Counted from the first letter of the stretch, positions 1 through 9,361 are shown. The stretch is DNA of 64,000 nucleotides from CALDTK01 sp965213735 (GCA_965213735.1 CBDCAB010000006.1:1612001-1676000); one strand, 5' to 3'. A program made the numbers and translations. The notes: generated by a model not told the origin, from the letters alone.

Positions 1-1752
1 CTGCACTATTTTCAGCAAGCGATCATCCTTTCGGTCGTGAATTTTTGCGAATAGAAGTTCGGGCTCGCCCAGTGTCGTGCCTGCAGGTACGAGTGCCTCT
101 CGGGATGCGAGTTTTGTTTTCGCTTCCGCAAAACCTATTCCTGCCGTACCAAACAAGCGCTGAATTTTTGCAGCAGTCGTCGGAATAAAAGGCTCGAAAA
201 GGATGCCTGCCAAACCTGAGGCTTGAGCAGCGACAAAAAGGGCTTCGGCAATAGCAGGATCAGCGGGATCGGCCTTGTACAACTTCCATGGTGCGCGCTC
301 TTGCAGCTCGGCATTGGCCCAATCGATTGCGCCTATAACTACCTGCACGGCCTCCTTGAGCTGGAATGATTCGAGGAGTGCTCTCACCTCAGCTTCTGTA
401 GCAGTTAGATGCTTAGCCACTGCGGCAGGCAAGGCGGCTTGAGGCACCTTCCCGTCGAAGTACTTATGCGTAAGGACGACAGTGCGGTTGATAAAGTTGC
501 CGAGTTTATCAGCAAGTTCTTTATCGTGATACTCGGTAAATTCTGTCCACGTAAAATCTGCATCTTTATTTTCCGGTGCACCTCTGAGCAGGGCGTAGCG
601 CATAGCATCTACATGATTGGGAAAATCGGCGAATTCCTCCAGGTACTCATCCATGGTGATGCCGATACCGCGAGATTTCGAAAACTTCTGCCCTTCGAAG
701 TTTAGAAACTGATTTGCCGGCACCTGACGCGCAATGTTGTAGTCGCCGAGCGCCTTGAGTGTCGCTTGAAACGTGAGGCAATGAAATACGATATTGTCCT
801 TGCCGATAAAATGCACGAGTTCGGTCGAGGCATCTTTCCAGTACTTCTCCCAGTCACCATTGTTTTCGAGTGCCCACTGCTTGGTGGCTGAGATATAGCC
901 AATTGGTGCATCGAACCATACGTACAGGACCTTCCCGGCAGCATCTTCGGGTGTGATGTGACCTGCTACGGGTGGCACTGCAATACCCCAGTCGAGATCG
1001 CGGGTGAAGGCTCGGGGTTGGAGTCCAGCATCCAACCAACTGCGGCATTGGCCCGTGACGTGGTTGCGCCAGGTATTCGCGTCGTGGTGACTGTTTGGGG
1101 CTTGGCTGGCGTCGAGGCGACCGTTTTCGATGTACTCACGTAGCCACTCCTCGTGTTGATCGAGTCGAAAGTACCAGTGTTTGGTGCTGCGGAGGGTAGG
1201 CTCGTTGCCACTGAGGGTGGAGCGTGGGTGGAGGAGTTCGCGTGGGCTGAGATCTTTGCCACAGTTTTCGCACTGATCTCCGTAGGCCTCTGTTGAGCCA
1301 CAATTTGGGCAGGTGCCTTTAATGAAGCGGTCGGCCAAGAAGCTTCCGAATTTCTCGTCGTAGTACTGCTCGGTGGTGCGTTCTTCGAATTGCTCTCCCT
1401 GCGTGATGAGTTGGGCAAACAGTTCTTGAGCCGTCTCGTGGTGGAGTTGGCTTGAGGTACGGTGGTAGATATCGAAGCTTACGCCAAAACGCGCGAATAC
1501 ATCTTGGCTAAGCTCGTGGTAAGAGTCGATAATGCTCTGTTCGGAGCGACCTTCTTTTTTGGCGCGCATTGAAATTGCAGCCCCGTGTTCGTCGGAGCCA
1601 CAAACCCACAGTACTTCTTTCTTGGCTGAGCGCAGGTAGCGCACGTATACATCGGCTGGTAGGTAGGCACCGGCGAGGTGGCCGAGGTGGAGTGGCCCAT
1701 TGGCATAAGGCAGGGCGGATGTGACCAGGGTTCGCGCTGGAGGAGTTGGCAT
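1..1752 (-). CDS. metG: Methionine--tRNA ligase, 3' part outside window
   Basis: Charges tRNA-Met with methionine in the cytoplasm. The frame is open for 584 codons from an ATG at 1752 to the window edge without a stop, so the C-terminus is missing here. Class I synthetase signatures are clear: HLGH (HIGH-type) near residue 22, a zinc-knuckle stretch with CPNC...CENC near residues 145-160, and KFSKS (KMSKS-type) near residue 356. The family is about 550 residues, or about 680 with the C-terminal tRNA-binding domain; whether that domain is present cannot be seen. A TACCTTTC element (1757-1764) lies four bases upstream of the ATG, so the mRNA may be nearly leaderless. Certain as to family. Confidence 0.97.
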   Translation of the reverse strand, partial: MPTPPARTLVTSALPYANGPLHLGHLAGAYLPADVYVRYLRSAKKEVLWVCGSDEHGAAISMRAKKEGRSEQSIIDSYHELSQDVFARFGVSFDIYHRTSSQLHHETAQELFAQLITQGEQFEERTTEQYYDEKFGSFLADRFIKGTCPNCGSTEAYGDQCENCGKDLSPRELLHPRSTLSGNEPTLRSTKHWYFRLDQHEEWLREYIENGRLDASQAPNSHHDANTWRNHVTGQCRSWLDAGLQPRAFTRDLDWGIAVPPVAGHITPEDAAGKVLYVWFDAPIGYISATKQWALENNGDWEKYWKDASTELVHFIGKDNIVFHCLTFQATLKALGDYNIARQVPANQFLNFEGQKFSKSRGIGITMDEYLEEFADFPNHVDAMRYALLRGAPENKDADFTWTEFTEYHDKELADKLGNFINRTVVLTHKYFDGKVPQAALPAAVAKHLTATEAEVRALLESFQLKEAVQVVIGAIDWANAELQERAPWKLYKADPADPAIAEALFVAAQASGLAGILFEPFIPTTAAKIQRLFGTAGIGFAEAKTKLASREALVPAGTTLGEPELLFAKIHDRKDDRLLKIVQ

Positions 1753-1756
1753 GGGG

Positions 1757-1764
1757 GAAAGGTA
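1757..1764 (-). promoter_or_regulatory. Candidate -7 element of metG
   Basis: TACCTTTC on the minus strand resembles the Bacteroidota -7 consensus TAnnTTTG and sits four bases before the metG ATG. No convincing -33 TTTG was identified. If used, transcription would begin at or very near the start codon. Confidence 0.35.
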
Positions 1765-1797
1765 AATAGGGAATGCCTGCGGCGGGGGAGCTATGAT

Positions 1798-1869
1798 GCC
1801 CAGCCCGTCTGCCCACTACGCGGTCAAACAAACTGGCCGAACACATGGTGGACCTAACCGGCCCACTGA
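1798..1869 (+). repeat. 72-bp dispersed repeat B, copy 1
   Basis: A 72-base sequence starting GCCCAGCCCGTCTG and ending CCGGCCCACTGA recurs at 34609-34680 in the same orientation with five mismatches by eye. Both copies lie in spacers beside degenerate CCCAGCACCTAG-type low-complexity sequence. No convincing reading frame; function unknown. Confidence 0.8.
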
Positions 1870-1947
1870 CTACGACGTGAGCGGAGCGCACATAGCGCCT
1901 AGGACCCAGCACCTAGCCCCAAGCACCTATAAGGCATGGTAGGCCGA

Positions 1948-2021
1948 GGTACCCGACGGACCTGATCTTGAGCCTCTTTTCACATTATGGATGGGTCTAC
2001 TGATCAGGTCCGTCGGGTACC
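1948..2021. repeat. Dispersed hairpin repeat A, copy 1
   Basis: Two perfect 20-base arms, GGTACCCGACGGACCTGATC (1948-1967) and its reverse complement (2002-2021), enclose a 34-base loop. The same arms recur at 55292-55364 around a loop of unrelated sequence. Conserved arms with a free loop suggest a structured RNA/DNA element, a protein-binding inverted repeat or a small TIR-type mobile remnant. It lies between the divergent-facing metG 5' side and the 3' side of the nqr operon. Confidence 0.85.
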
Positions 2022-2045
2022 ACCTAGCGCCTTAAACCCAGCACC

Positions 2046-2544
2046 TAGCACCCAGCCAAACAGCAAAAACGGCGAAGCCAAAAAACAGGCGAAGCCCAGA
2101 AAAACAAGCGCAGCTAAAAAAACAGCGAAGCCCCCCCTTTTGCGACCTTTGCGATACCAATACCCAAGAACAGCCTCCAGCACAGCCCCCCGAACAGCAA
2201 AAACGGCGAAGCCAAAAACGGGCGAAGCCCAGAAAAACAAGCGCAGCTAAAAAAACAGCGCAGCCCCCCTTTGCGACCCTTGCGATACCCTTTGCGAACC
2301 TTGCGATACCAATACCCAACAACAGCCCCCAGCACAGCCTCCCGCACAGCAAAAACGGCGAAGCCAAAAAACAAGCGAAGCTAAAAAAACAGCGAAGCCC
2401 CCCTTTGCGACCCTTGCGATATCCTTTGCGACCTTTGCGATACCATTACCCAAGAACAGCCCCCCCAACAGCAAAAACGGCGAAGCCAAAAAACAGGCGA
2501 AGCCAAAAAAAAACAAGCGCAGCTAAAAAACAGCGAAGCCTCCC
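2046..2544 (-). repeat. Tandem ~133-141-bp repeat array 1
   Basis: Three and a half degenerate units with starts of the GCGAAGCC block at 2125, 2258, 2392 and 2533 (periods 133, 134, 141). Each unit read on the minus strand has T-rich blocks separated by GGCTTCGCC-type words, followed by a doubled TATCGCAAGGGTCGCAAAGG. The array begins right after the nqrF stop codon and runs with its transcription. The same unit occurs downstream of the MFS gene at 18.7-19.15 kb, also in the orientation of the upstream gene. Apparent long frames through it encode low-complexity peptide and are not genes. Confidence 0.85.
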
Positions 2545-3834
2545 CTATCCCCCAAAATCATCAAACGCAATATTCTCCTCAGGGACGCCGAGGTCATCAA
2601 GGGTCTTAATGACGGCCTGATTCATGAGCGGAGGCCCACAGAAGTAGTATTCGATTTCCTCCGGCTCGGGGTGCTTGGAAAGGTAATTATCGAGTAAGAC
2701 CTGGTGAATGAAGCCTTGGTAGCCATCCCAGTTGTCGGATTCTTCAGGTTCACTCAGAGCGATGTTGTACGTGAAGTTGGGAAACTCCTGCTCGATCTGG
2801 CGAAACTGCTCGGTATAAAACAGCTCGCGCTTGGAGCGACCACCGTACCAGTAGCTCACCTTGCGATCAGTGGTTTTTAAGGTGTGGAACAGGTGAAACA
2901 AGTGGCTACGAAGCGGAGCCATACCCGCACCACCTCCAATGTATACCATCTCCTTCTTAGTCGGCTTGATGAAGAATTCCCCATAAGGACCGGAAATCAT
3001 CACCTTATCACCTGGCTTCTGATCGAATACGTAGCTCGAGCAAACACCCGGATTGACTGCCATCCAGCCATTGGACTTCTTATCAAAAGGAGGCGTAGCA
3101 ATACGGATATTCAGCATGATGATATCGCCCTCCGCAGGGTGATTGGCCATGGAGTAGGCTCGAAACTGCTCTTCCTCGTTGACCATCTTGAGGTCCCACA
3201 ACTTGAATTTATCCCAATCGCCTTTGAATTTATCAGCTGGCGCGCCCTCGTGGTGCTCAGGGTGCGGAGCGATGTCGATAGTTCTGAAGTCGACCGTTAA
3301 GGGTGCAGGAACATCGATTTGGATATAGCCTCCGGGTTCGAAGTCGAGGGTTTCGCCTTCGGGCAGTCGCACCACAAATTCTTTGATGAAGGTGGCCACG
3401 TTGTAGTTGGAGGCGACGGTGCATTCCCACTTCTTGATACCGAAGATTTCCTCGGGGATGCGCACCTTCATATCGCCACGCACCTTGACCTGACAAGCAA
3501 GTCGTTTGTTTTCGGCGACCTCGCGGCGCGTGAGGTGGTTGAGCTCAGTAGGGAGTACATCGCCACCTCCTTCATCGATGTGACACTCGCACATCGCGCA
3601 GGTGCCACCGCCTCCACATGCTGAAGGGAGGAATATTTGCTTGTCGCTAAGTGCAGACAGCAAACTCGCTCCTGGACTGACCAGGATTGGTGACTCCGCA
3701 TCACCATTGACGATTATCGACACTTCGCCCTGTTGCACCAGCTTCTTACGTGCAAATAGCAGGAGGTATGCCATGCCTGCGATGAGGGCGCCGAAGACCA
3801 CAATCAGGATGCCTACGCTACCAATGACTTCCAT
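2545..3834 (-). CDS. nqrF: Na+-translocating NADH:quinone reductase subunit F
   Basis: NADH-oxidising subunit of the Na+-NQR complex, which pumps Na+ while reducing quinone at the cytoplasmic membrane. 429 residues, normal for NqrF (about 410). An N-terminal membrane helix (residues 4-27) is followed by a 2Fe-2S ferredoxin domain with CGGGGTCAMC near residues 73-82 and a fourth Cys near 114, an FAD domain with RAYSM near 231, and an NAD(P)-binding YIGGGAGMAPLRSH segment near 300. The end EENIAFDDFGG is typical of the family. Last gene of nqrABCDEF, 125 bp after nqrE, and followed directly by the tandem repeat array. Confidence 0.98.
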   Translation of the reverse strand: MEVIGSVGILIVVFGALIAGMAYLLLFARKKLVQQGEVSIIVNGDAESPILVSPGASLLSALSDKQIFLPSACGGGGTCAMCECHIDEGGGDVLPTELNHLTRREVAENKRLACQVKVRGDMKVRIPEEIFGIKKWECTVASNYNVATFIKEFVVRLPEGETLDFEPGGYIQIDVPAPLTVDFRTIDIAPHPEHHEGAPADKFKGDWDKFKLWDLKMVNEEEQFRAYSMANHPAEGDIIMLNIRIATPPFDKKSNGWMAVNPGVCSSYVFDQKPGDKVMISGPYGEFFIKPTKKEMVYIGGGAGMAPLRSHLFHLFHTLKTTDRKVSYWYGGRSKRELFYTEQFRQIEQEFPNFTYNIALSEPEESDNWDGYQGFIHQVLLDNYLSKHPEPEEIEYYFCGPPLMNQAVIKTLDDLGVPEENIAFDDFGG

Positions 3835-3875
3835 GAGCTGTATTTGTTGAATGACCGATCAAGAGGTCTAAATGT

Positions 3876-3955
3876 TGAGGTGGGAGGTGGGAAGGGGAAG
3901 TGAGAAGTGGGAAGTGGGAAGTGGGAAGTGGGAGGTGGGAGGTGGGAAGTGGGAC
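3876..3955. repeat. GTGGGAA simple-sequence tract
   Basis: About ten degenerate 7-8-base units (GTGGGAA/GTGGGAG) fill most of the nqrE-nqrF spacer. A related short tract lies at about 28258-28345 between the ferredoxin and MPBQ-methyltransferase genes. Slippage-prone; no other role is visible. Confidence 0.75.
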
Positions 3956-3959
3956 AATG

Positions 3960-4595
3960 CTAGTTAGTACCCACTGCAAGGGCGGCCGGATCGATGCCGA
4001 GCAAACTCATGAACGCGATGCCCATCAAGCCGGTAAGAATGAAGGCCATGCCCAATCCACGTAAGGCAGGTGGAACATCCGAGTAGCGAATTTTCTCCCG
4101 AATAGCCGCAATAGCAATAATGGCCAAAAACCACCCGAAGCCACCGCCGAGACCAAAAGCAACTGCATTGCCCAGGGTATACTCCCTTGCCACCATGAAG
4201 AGCGAGCCGCCAAGGATGGCGCAGTTGACGGTGATAAGGGGCAAAAAGATGCCGAGTGCGTTGTAAAGCGCTGGATTCGACTTTTCAATAACCATTTCCA
4301 CTATCTGCACCATCGATGCGATGACGGCAATGAAAATGATGAGGCGCAAAACGGTGAGGTCGAGATTCCAACCGAATTGAGCAAAGACGTTAGTGGCCGG
4401 ATCGAGCAGCCAAGTCATGATGAGCCAATTGACGGGCATGGTGATGCCGAGCACGAAAATTACGGCGAGCCCGAGGCCGAAGGCCGTACTCACCGATTTG
4501 GACACGGCCAGATACGAGCACATACCCAGGAAGTAGGCCAACACGAGGTTTTCGATGAAAGCCGCCTTGATGAAAATATTCAGAAATTCTCCCAT
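3960..4595 (-). CDS. nqrE: Na+-translocating NADH:quinone reductase subunit E
   Basis: Integral membrane subunit of Na+-NQR, paralogous to NqrD; the pair carries a shared iron centre in the membrane and takes part in electron and Na+ transfer. 211 residues with six hydrophobic segments; the start MGEFLNIFIKAAFIENLVLAY and the CSYLAVSK segment with its conserved Cys, and CAILGG near residue 119, are family hallmarks. Lies between nqrD (54 bp upstream) and nqrF. Confidence 0.98.
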   Translation of the reverse strand: MGEFLNIFIKAAFIENLVLAYFLGMCSYLAVSKSVSTAFGLGLAVIFVLGITMPVNWLIMTWLLDPATNVFAQFGWNLDLTVLRLIIFIAVIASMVQIVEMVIEKSNPALYNALGIFLPLITVNCAILGGSLFMVAREYTLGNAVAFGLGGGFGWFLAIIAIAAIREKIRYSDVPPALRGLGMAFILTGLMGIAFMSLLGIDPAALAVGTN

Positions 4596-4649
4596 GAGGG
4601 TGGAGGAGTTGTCGACCTAGTGAAGGTCGTGGAGTGTGAGGAAGCTTGA

Positions 4650-5426
4650 CTAGCTGATGTCGACCAGCTTGGGATTGTAGCTGCGTTGGATCCAGATCAT
4701 GATGCCGATGATAAACATCGCTGCCGCTGGAAGCACCATGAGGTTGTTGTTGCTGTACCAGCCGAACCAGGTGCCTACGCCTGCTGTCGAGACGGTGTTG
4801 ATGAGGTAGTCTTCACTAGGTCCGATGAGGAAAAGGCCACCGAAGGGGCTACCTGCAAAGAGGGTGCCTTTGCCGAACAGCTCGCGCACCACACCTACCA
4901 TGATGAGGATGGCGCCGTAGCCGAGGCCGTTGCCGATGCCGTCGAGCAGCGAACGCCAAGGCCGATTGGCCATCGCAAAAGCCTCCAAACGACCCATCAC
5001 GATGCAGTTGGTGATGATGAGGCCGATATACACCGATAGCTGCTGGTAGGCAGTAAAGGCGACAGCTTTTAGCGAAAGCTCCACGATCGTCACCAGCGTT
5101 GCGATAATGACGAGCTGCACGATGAGCCGTATCGCTTTTGGAATGCGGTTGCGCAGCAAACTCGTGACCAGGCTAGATGCTCCACACACGAACACAACCG
5201 CTATGGAAATAACGATCGAAGGCCACACCAATGATGTCACCGCGAGTGCCGAGCAGATGCCAAGCACCTGAATAGTGATGGGATTGTTGTCGAGCAGCGG
5301 ATCGGCAATCAACTGCCGCTCCTTTTTGCCGAAAAGAGGCTCTGTTTTCGGCTTTACAGAAACGTCGCTGTGTGCGTTTGCACTATCGACCATTTCTTTT
5401 GTTTCCTGTACGCTTGGCTCAGCCAT
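4650..5426 (-). CDS. nqrD: Na+-translocating NADH:quinone reductase subunit D
   Basis: Membrane subunit of Na+-NQR that pairs with NqrE. The core from PLLDNNPITIQVLGICSALA (about residue 43) to the C-terminus is standard, with the conserved TNCIVMGRLEA Cys segment near 140. The family is about 210 residues; this one has a roughly 35-residue hydrophilic N-terminal extension rich in Glu, Ser and Lys. The MAEPSVQ start resembles the start of neighbouring NqrC (MAEQTK) and no closer ATG precedes the core, so the extension seems genuine. Followed by nqrE. Confidence 0.97.
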   Translation of the reverse strand: MAEPSVQETKEMVDSANAHSDVSVKPKTEPLFGKKERQLIADPLLDNNPITIQVLGICSALAVTSLVWPSIVISIAVVFVCGASSLVTSLLRNRIPKAIRLIVQLVIIATLVTIVELSLKAVAFTAYQQLSVYIGLIITNCIVMGRLEAFAMANRPWRSLLDGIGNGLGYGAILIMVGVVRELFGKGTLFAGSPFGGLFLIGPSEDYLINTVSTAGVGTWFGWYSNNNLMVLPAAAMFIIGIMIWIQRSYNPKLVDIS

Positions 5427-5468
5427 GTTCAGTACGTGATTATCGTGTCTTAGAGGAAGTAGCTCTGC

Positions 5469-6269
5469 TTAGTTAGTCATGCCAACAGCGCCCACGGCTG
5501 CGTCTGGCTGCTCGGCTTGAAGCTTCTTAATGTAGGGAAGGTAGTAGGCAATGCCGCGGTTCAGCATTTCAGAAACGCCGTTGGCAGTGACAGTCGCACC
5601 GGTGAGGCCATCGACTTCATACACCGGGTCTTTGGCGCCGCCTTTGCGGACGAGCACGCTGCGGTACGTCCCGTTGTAGTCGAAAATGCGCTTGTCGGCA
5701 AATTGCTCAGCAAATTTCGGATTGTCTTTGATTTCAGCGCCAAGACCAGGTGTTTCACCTTTATGATCGAAGCTCGCACCGGCAATCGTGGCTAGGTCGC
5801 TCTTGAGGGCAATAATGCCCCAGATTTCATCCCACAAGCCATTGCCGCGGATAGAAAGGACGTAGAATTTTTCGCCGTCGCTGTTGTAGACAAACAGCGG
5901 ATAGCGGCGCTCGATTTCAGGTTTCTTGCGTTCGGCGGCGAGGTCGATATTCTCGGCTACCAATTCTTCATCGATGTCACCATCGGGCTGGATGACGAAT
6001 TGCTCGACGTTGTTGTTGAACAGCTCCAGCACCTCATCGTCGCCGAGTTCGGTGATGGGCGTCGGGAGATAATCACTTACAGCGGCGAGAATAGCTCGCT
6101 TGTTAGAAATTGCTTCGTTTCTCTCGTGGATAGGCTTGAGGCCGAAAAACAACAAGCCGAGCACGAGCGCCACGATGGTGGTCATCCCGAGGGTAAAGAA
6201 CATGATCTTCCTGTTGTCGCTTCGTTTGGGCGCCTGTGGAGTCACGTTAGTTTTAGTTTGCTCTGCCAT
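5469..6269 (-). CDS. nqrC: Na+-translocating NADH:quinone reductase subunit C
   Basis: Subunit carrying covalently bound FMN on the periplasmic side. 266 residues, with one N-terminal membrane anchor (about residues 22-44) and a soluble FMN-binding domain. The covalent attachment motif is seen as DGLTGATVT near residue 223, where the Thr of the S/T-GAT motif is expected to carry FMN by a phosphoester bond. Also conserved: GNGLWDEIWG near 141 and GETPGLGAEI near 169. Between nqrB and nqrD. Confidence 0.97.
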   Translation of the reverse strand: MAEQTKTNVTPQAPKRSDNRKIMFFTLGMTTIVALVLGLLFFGLKPIHERNEAISNKRAILAAVSDYLPTPITELGDDEVLELFNNNVEQFVIQPDGDIDEELVAENIDLAAERKKPEIERRYPLFVYNSDGEKFYVLSIRGNGLWDEIWGIIALKSDLATIAGASFDHKGETPGLGAEIKDNPKFAEQFADKRIFDYNGTYRSVLVRKGGAKDPVYEVDGLTGATVTANGVSEMLNRGIAYYLPYIKKLQAEQPDAAVGAVGMTN

Positions 6270-6287
6270 GGGAGGTTTTGTGCGCGA

Positions 6288-7610
6288 TTAAGCCGTTGCG
6301 GTTTGAAGTTCGCCAATAGCTTCTGCTTCCTCGGATTCGCGGAGTGCTTCGCGTCGGGTCTCGAGGCGCTTTTTGCGGCGATTCATATTGCCTTCGATCA
6401 CATAGTGGTCGATGAGTGGAGCGAAGGCATTCATAAACAATATCGCCAGCATCCAGCCTTCTGGATAGGCTGGGTTGGCAACGCGAATGAGTAAGCCCAC
6501 AGCTCCAATGAGGAAACCATAGATGTATTTGCCGGTATTGGTGGAGGAGGCCGTTACCGGATCAGTAGCCATATACACAGCTGCAAACAGGAGCGAGCCC
6601 ATAATGAAGTGGTTGTACCAAGCGACTTCCATAAACGGCGTGGCTCCCCACCAGTTGAGCAGTATTCCCGTCACGGCTGCGCCTGCGAAAACGCTAAAGG
6701 TTATTCGCCAGCTTGCAATTCCGGTCAGCAACAACAGCAGTAAGCCGAAGCCAATAAAGACCTTACTCGACTCACCTATCGAGCCCGGAATCGTACCCCA
6801 GATCATTTGGCTGCTGGTGTAAACATCCGTCACTCCTTCCCAGCCACCTTCATAGGCAAGACCTAAGGGGGTAGCGCCAGTGTAGCCATCGACGATGCGA
6901 GAAGTTTCGTGAAACATGGGCCACTCGAGCCAATCGAACAGCGGATTGAACAGGTTCATCTCCACCCAACCATACACGGGTGCAGCACCTTCAACGATCT
7001 GCTCAAAGCCTGCCACCCACACTTGATCGCCAGCAATTGTAGTAGGATAGGCAAAGAAGATAAATACCCGCGCCAGCAGAGCGATATTAAACACATTCAT
7101 GCCCGTGCCGCCAAAGGCTTCTTTGCCAATGACGACGGCAAATACTATGGAGAGCGCCAGTATCCACAGCGGGATGTCTGGCGGCATGATGAGCGGTATG
7201 AGCGCCCCAGTTACCAGGTAGCCTTCCTCGACGGCATGGCCTTTTTTGGCGGCATACCAGAATTCTATAGCTAGACCCACCACGTTGGCCACAATGAAGA
7301 TGGGGATGATCTTAATCAGTCCGTAAGCCAGCTTGACATTGATGCCTTCGAGAAAGCCGAGGTGCTCACCGAGAGCTACGAAGTGCTGGTGACCGATATT
7401 GTAGGTACCAAACAGGTACAACAACTGCAAACCAATCACCACGTGCACCATCAGCCGCTTGAGATCCATGCCGTCGCGCACGTGCACACCATTGGTGGTG
7501 GTGGAGTTGGGAGTAAAGGCGAACGTGAAGAACGCATCATAAGCCGTGTGCAGGAGCTTGTTGTCCTTGCTCGGCTCATTTTTGTGGAGCCACTCAGCTA
7601 CCTTTTTCAT
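6288..7610 (-). CDS. nqrB: Na+-translocating NADH:quinone reductase subunit B
   Basis: Large membrane subunit containing the Na+ translocation path, a covalently bound FMN and riboflavin. 440 residues with about ten hydrophobic segments. The FMN attachment motif is DGYTGATPLG near residue 240; KEAFGGTGMNVFNIALLARVF and GSLLFAAVYMATDPVTAS are typical NqrB blocks. It ends 18 bp before nqrC. The 89-bp nqrA-nqrB spacer holds one copy of the 14-base repeated word. Confidence 0.98.
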   Translation of the reverse strand: MKKVAEWLHKNEPSKDNKLLHTAYDAFFTFAFTPNSTTTNGVHVRDGMDLKRLMVHVVIGLQLLYLFGTYNIGHQHFVALGEHLGFLEGINVKLAYGLIKIIPIFIVANVVGLAIEFWYAAKKGHAVEEGYLVTGALIPLIMPPDIPLWILALSIVFAVVIGKEAFGGTGMNVFNIALLARVFIFFAYPTTIAGDQVWVAGFEQIVEGAAPVYGWVEMNLFNPLFDWLEWPMFHETSRIVDGYTGATPLGLAYEGGWEGVTDVYTSSQMIWGTIPGSIGESSKVFIGFGLLLLLLTGIASWRITFSVFAGAAVTGILLNWWGATPFMEVAWYNHFIMGSLLFAAVYMATDPVTASSTNTGKYIYGFLIGAVGLLIRVANPAYPEGWMLAILFMNAFAPLIDHYVIEGNMNRRKKRLETRREALRESEEAEAIGELQTATA

Positions 7611-7685
7611 ACGTCGTTTTCGCTATGTCAAGCCACCTAAACGATGGCGAAATGATCTGATGTTCAACGGCTAGTTTAGCCTGTG

Positions 7686-7699
7686 GTTTTGGCGAAAGC
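7686..7699 (-). repeat. 14-base repeated word, exact copy
   Basis: GCTTTCGCCAAAAC on the minus strand, starting immediately after the nqrA TAG codon. One of the few copies outside a coding region. Confidence 0.8.
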
Positions 7700-9331
7700 C
7701 TAGCCTTGCTCACGCATGACCTCCAGGCCCTGCCGCAAAATGCGCTGCAAAGGTTGCTTAGATGTGCAGGCAAATTCGCACAACGCGATATCCTCCTCCA
7801 CGAGTTCGTAGATGCCCAGGCCTTCCATGCGCTCGAAGTCATTGACCATGATGGCTTTCATGAGGTGCTGCGGCAAAATATCCATTGGCAACACCGCCTC
7901 GTATTCGCCGGTCACCACAAAAGCACGCTTCTCTCCGTGCGTGTTGGTATTGGCTTTGTACCTATAATTCTTGCCATACAGCTTGTTGGGGAAAGTCCCC
8001 GAACGGCTCGGCCGCGGATCGATAGGTAGCAACCAGCCAAACATTTCGAAGTAGTTGCCCTCCTCAATGGTCGTGATCTGATCGTCGTAAAAATTGAGAA
8101 ACTCATCGGGCGATTTGGTGACGCCACTTAGCACGTCGCCGCTGATGAGGCGCACATCACCTTCAGTGGGAGTCAACTCCCCCTGAATAAGATCAGACAG
8201 CTTGGCACCCATGTAGGTGCGGATGTAATGCGGCCTCTCAAATTCAGCACCTGCCAGCGCCACGATGCGAGTCGCGTCATAGACACCTTCAGCAAACAGC
8301 CGCCCAATGGTGATGACATCCTGTACGCCCGCTGTCCAAACAATTTGATCGGGAGCGACGGGATCGACGTGGTGAATATGAACACCGACATTGCCCGCTG
8401 GGTGCTCGCCGCTGAAGTAATGCTTTTCCACGCCCACGGCATCTCTAAAGGCATGTGCAATCGGACCTTTAGCGTTGATTCCGAGGTGCACCTTACCCGA
8501 CGTGAGGCGGCTGAGCACCTCGAGGCCGTCTTGAAATTGCTGCTCTTTGCCAAAGACCACATAATTGAGATCAGGCGCGAGAGGTGCAGTATCAAAAGTG
8601 CTGATGAAGATACTCTTGGGTACATCATCAGGATCAGGCACCACATTGTACGGACGCTGCCGGAGCATAGGCCATACACCAGCTTCGAGCATAAACTCGA
8701 CAATTTCTTCCCGGCTAGCCGCTACTGAAGGCGGGTTGTGCTGGTGAAACTGATTGACTTTATCTGCCAAAATGACAACGGAAGTGATAGCGCGTTTTGC
8801 CCCACGATTGAGTTCGATGACTTCTCCACTCACTGGTGCTACGTACTTGATGCGAGGCCGCTTCTTATCGTAAAAGATTACTTCGCCAGCCTTCACAGTA
8901 TCACCCACACTCGGCTCTACTGCGGGAATGGGCGACATACCAATAAAATTCGGCGGCTGTACAGCGTAAGTTGTCGCGAGCTTATCCTCAATTTCGTGGG
9001 CAGGCTCACCGAGTAGGTTGAGGTTGAAGCCCCGCCGTAGGTAGTGGACCTGTGATCGGTCGATGCCATCTGGCAAATCCTTGGCAAAAAGCTCGTTGGA
9101 GGAGGGGACGATACCAAAGTTCTCGCCCTTTTTTGCCGCTCCTGTAGCCCTTGCCTCGACATTGAGAAAGCTGTTGGCTACCATCACCACTACGACAATA
9201 ATGAGCAGCACGACCACACCGAGCAGGAGTAGCTGAAGAAGGTTGGAGCCCGAACCAGCATCCTGGGCAAAGCCTATAGCTGGGAGGAGAAGAAGCAGTG
9301 CTACACTGCCGAACGCACGCGAATTCCGCAT
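7700..9331 (-). CDS. nqrA: Na+-translocating NADH:quinone reductase subunit A with N-terminal membrane extension
   Basis: Quinone-reducing peripheral subunit of Na+-NQR. The conserved core begins around HYLRRGFNLNLLGEP (roughly residue 92 from this start) and contains YVAPVSGEVIELNRGAKRA and the C-terminal ALCEFACTSKQ region. NqrA is normally about 450 residues; here MRNSRAFG opens a signal-peptide-like segment, then a second hydrophobic stretch of about 25 residues (LLQLLLLGVVVLLIIVVVV), giving 543 residues. The ATG at 9331 is preferred over one at 9388, because a -7 like element TATCTTCG lies between them at 9362-9369. First gene of the operon. Confidence 0.95.
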   Translation of the reverse strand: MRNSRAFGSVALLLLLPAIGFAQDAGSGSNLLQLLLLGVVVLLIIVVVVMVANSFLNVEARATGAAKKGENFGIVPSSNELFAKDLPDGIDRSQVHYLRRGFNLNLLGEPAHEIEDKLATTYAVQPPNFIGMSPIPAVEPSVGDTVKAGEVIFYDKKRPRIKYVAPVSGEVIELNRGAKRAITSVVILADKVNQFHQHNPPSVAASREEIVEFMLEAGVWPMLRQRPYNVVPDPDDVPKSIFISTFDTAPLAPDLNYVVFGKEQQFQDGLEVLSRLTSGKVHLGINAKGPIAHAFRDAVGVEKHYFSGEHPAGNVGVHIHHVDPVAPDQIVWTAGVQDVITIGRLFAEGVYDATRIVALAGAEFERPHYIRTYMGAKLSDLIQGELTPTEGDVRLISGDVLSGVTKSPDEFLNFYDDQITTIEEGNYFEMFGWLLPIDPRPSRSGTFPNKLYGKNYRYKANTNTHGEKRAFVVTGEYEAVLPMDILPQHLMKAIMVNDFERMEGLGIYELVEEDIALCEFACTSKQPLQRILRQGLEVMREQG

Positions 9332-9361
9332 AGTCGGAGGGGGGACTTGAGTTTTCGGGCG

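Noticed and set aside
1508..1912. Open frame overlapping metG and repeat B on the minus strand
   Set aside because: It is in a different frame from metG, crosses its start and has an Arg/Cys-rich random composition.
2004..2516. Several hydrophobic open frames (FWLRRFCC, ASPFLLFG peptides), also at 18696-19452
   Set aside because: They arise from translating the 140-bp repeat arrays in open frames; no start signals and identical peptides recur with the repeat.
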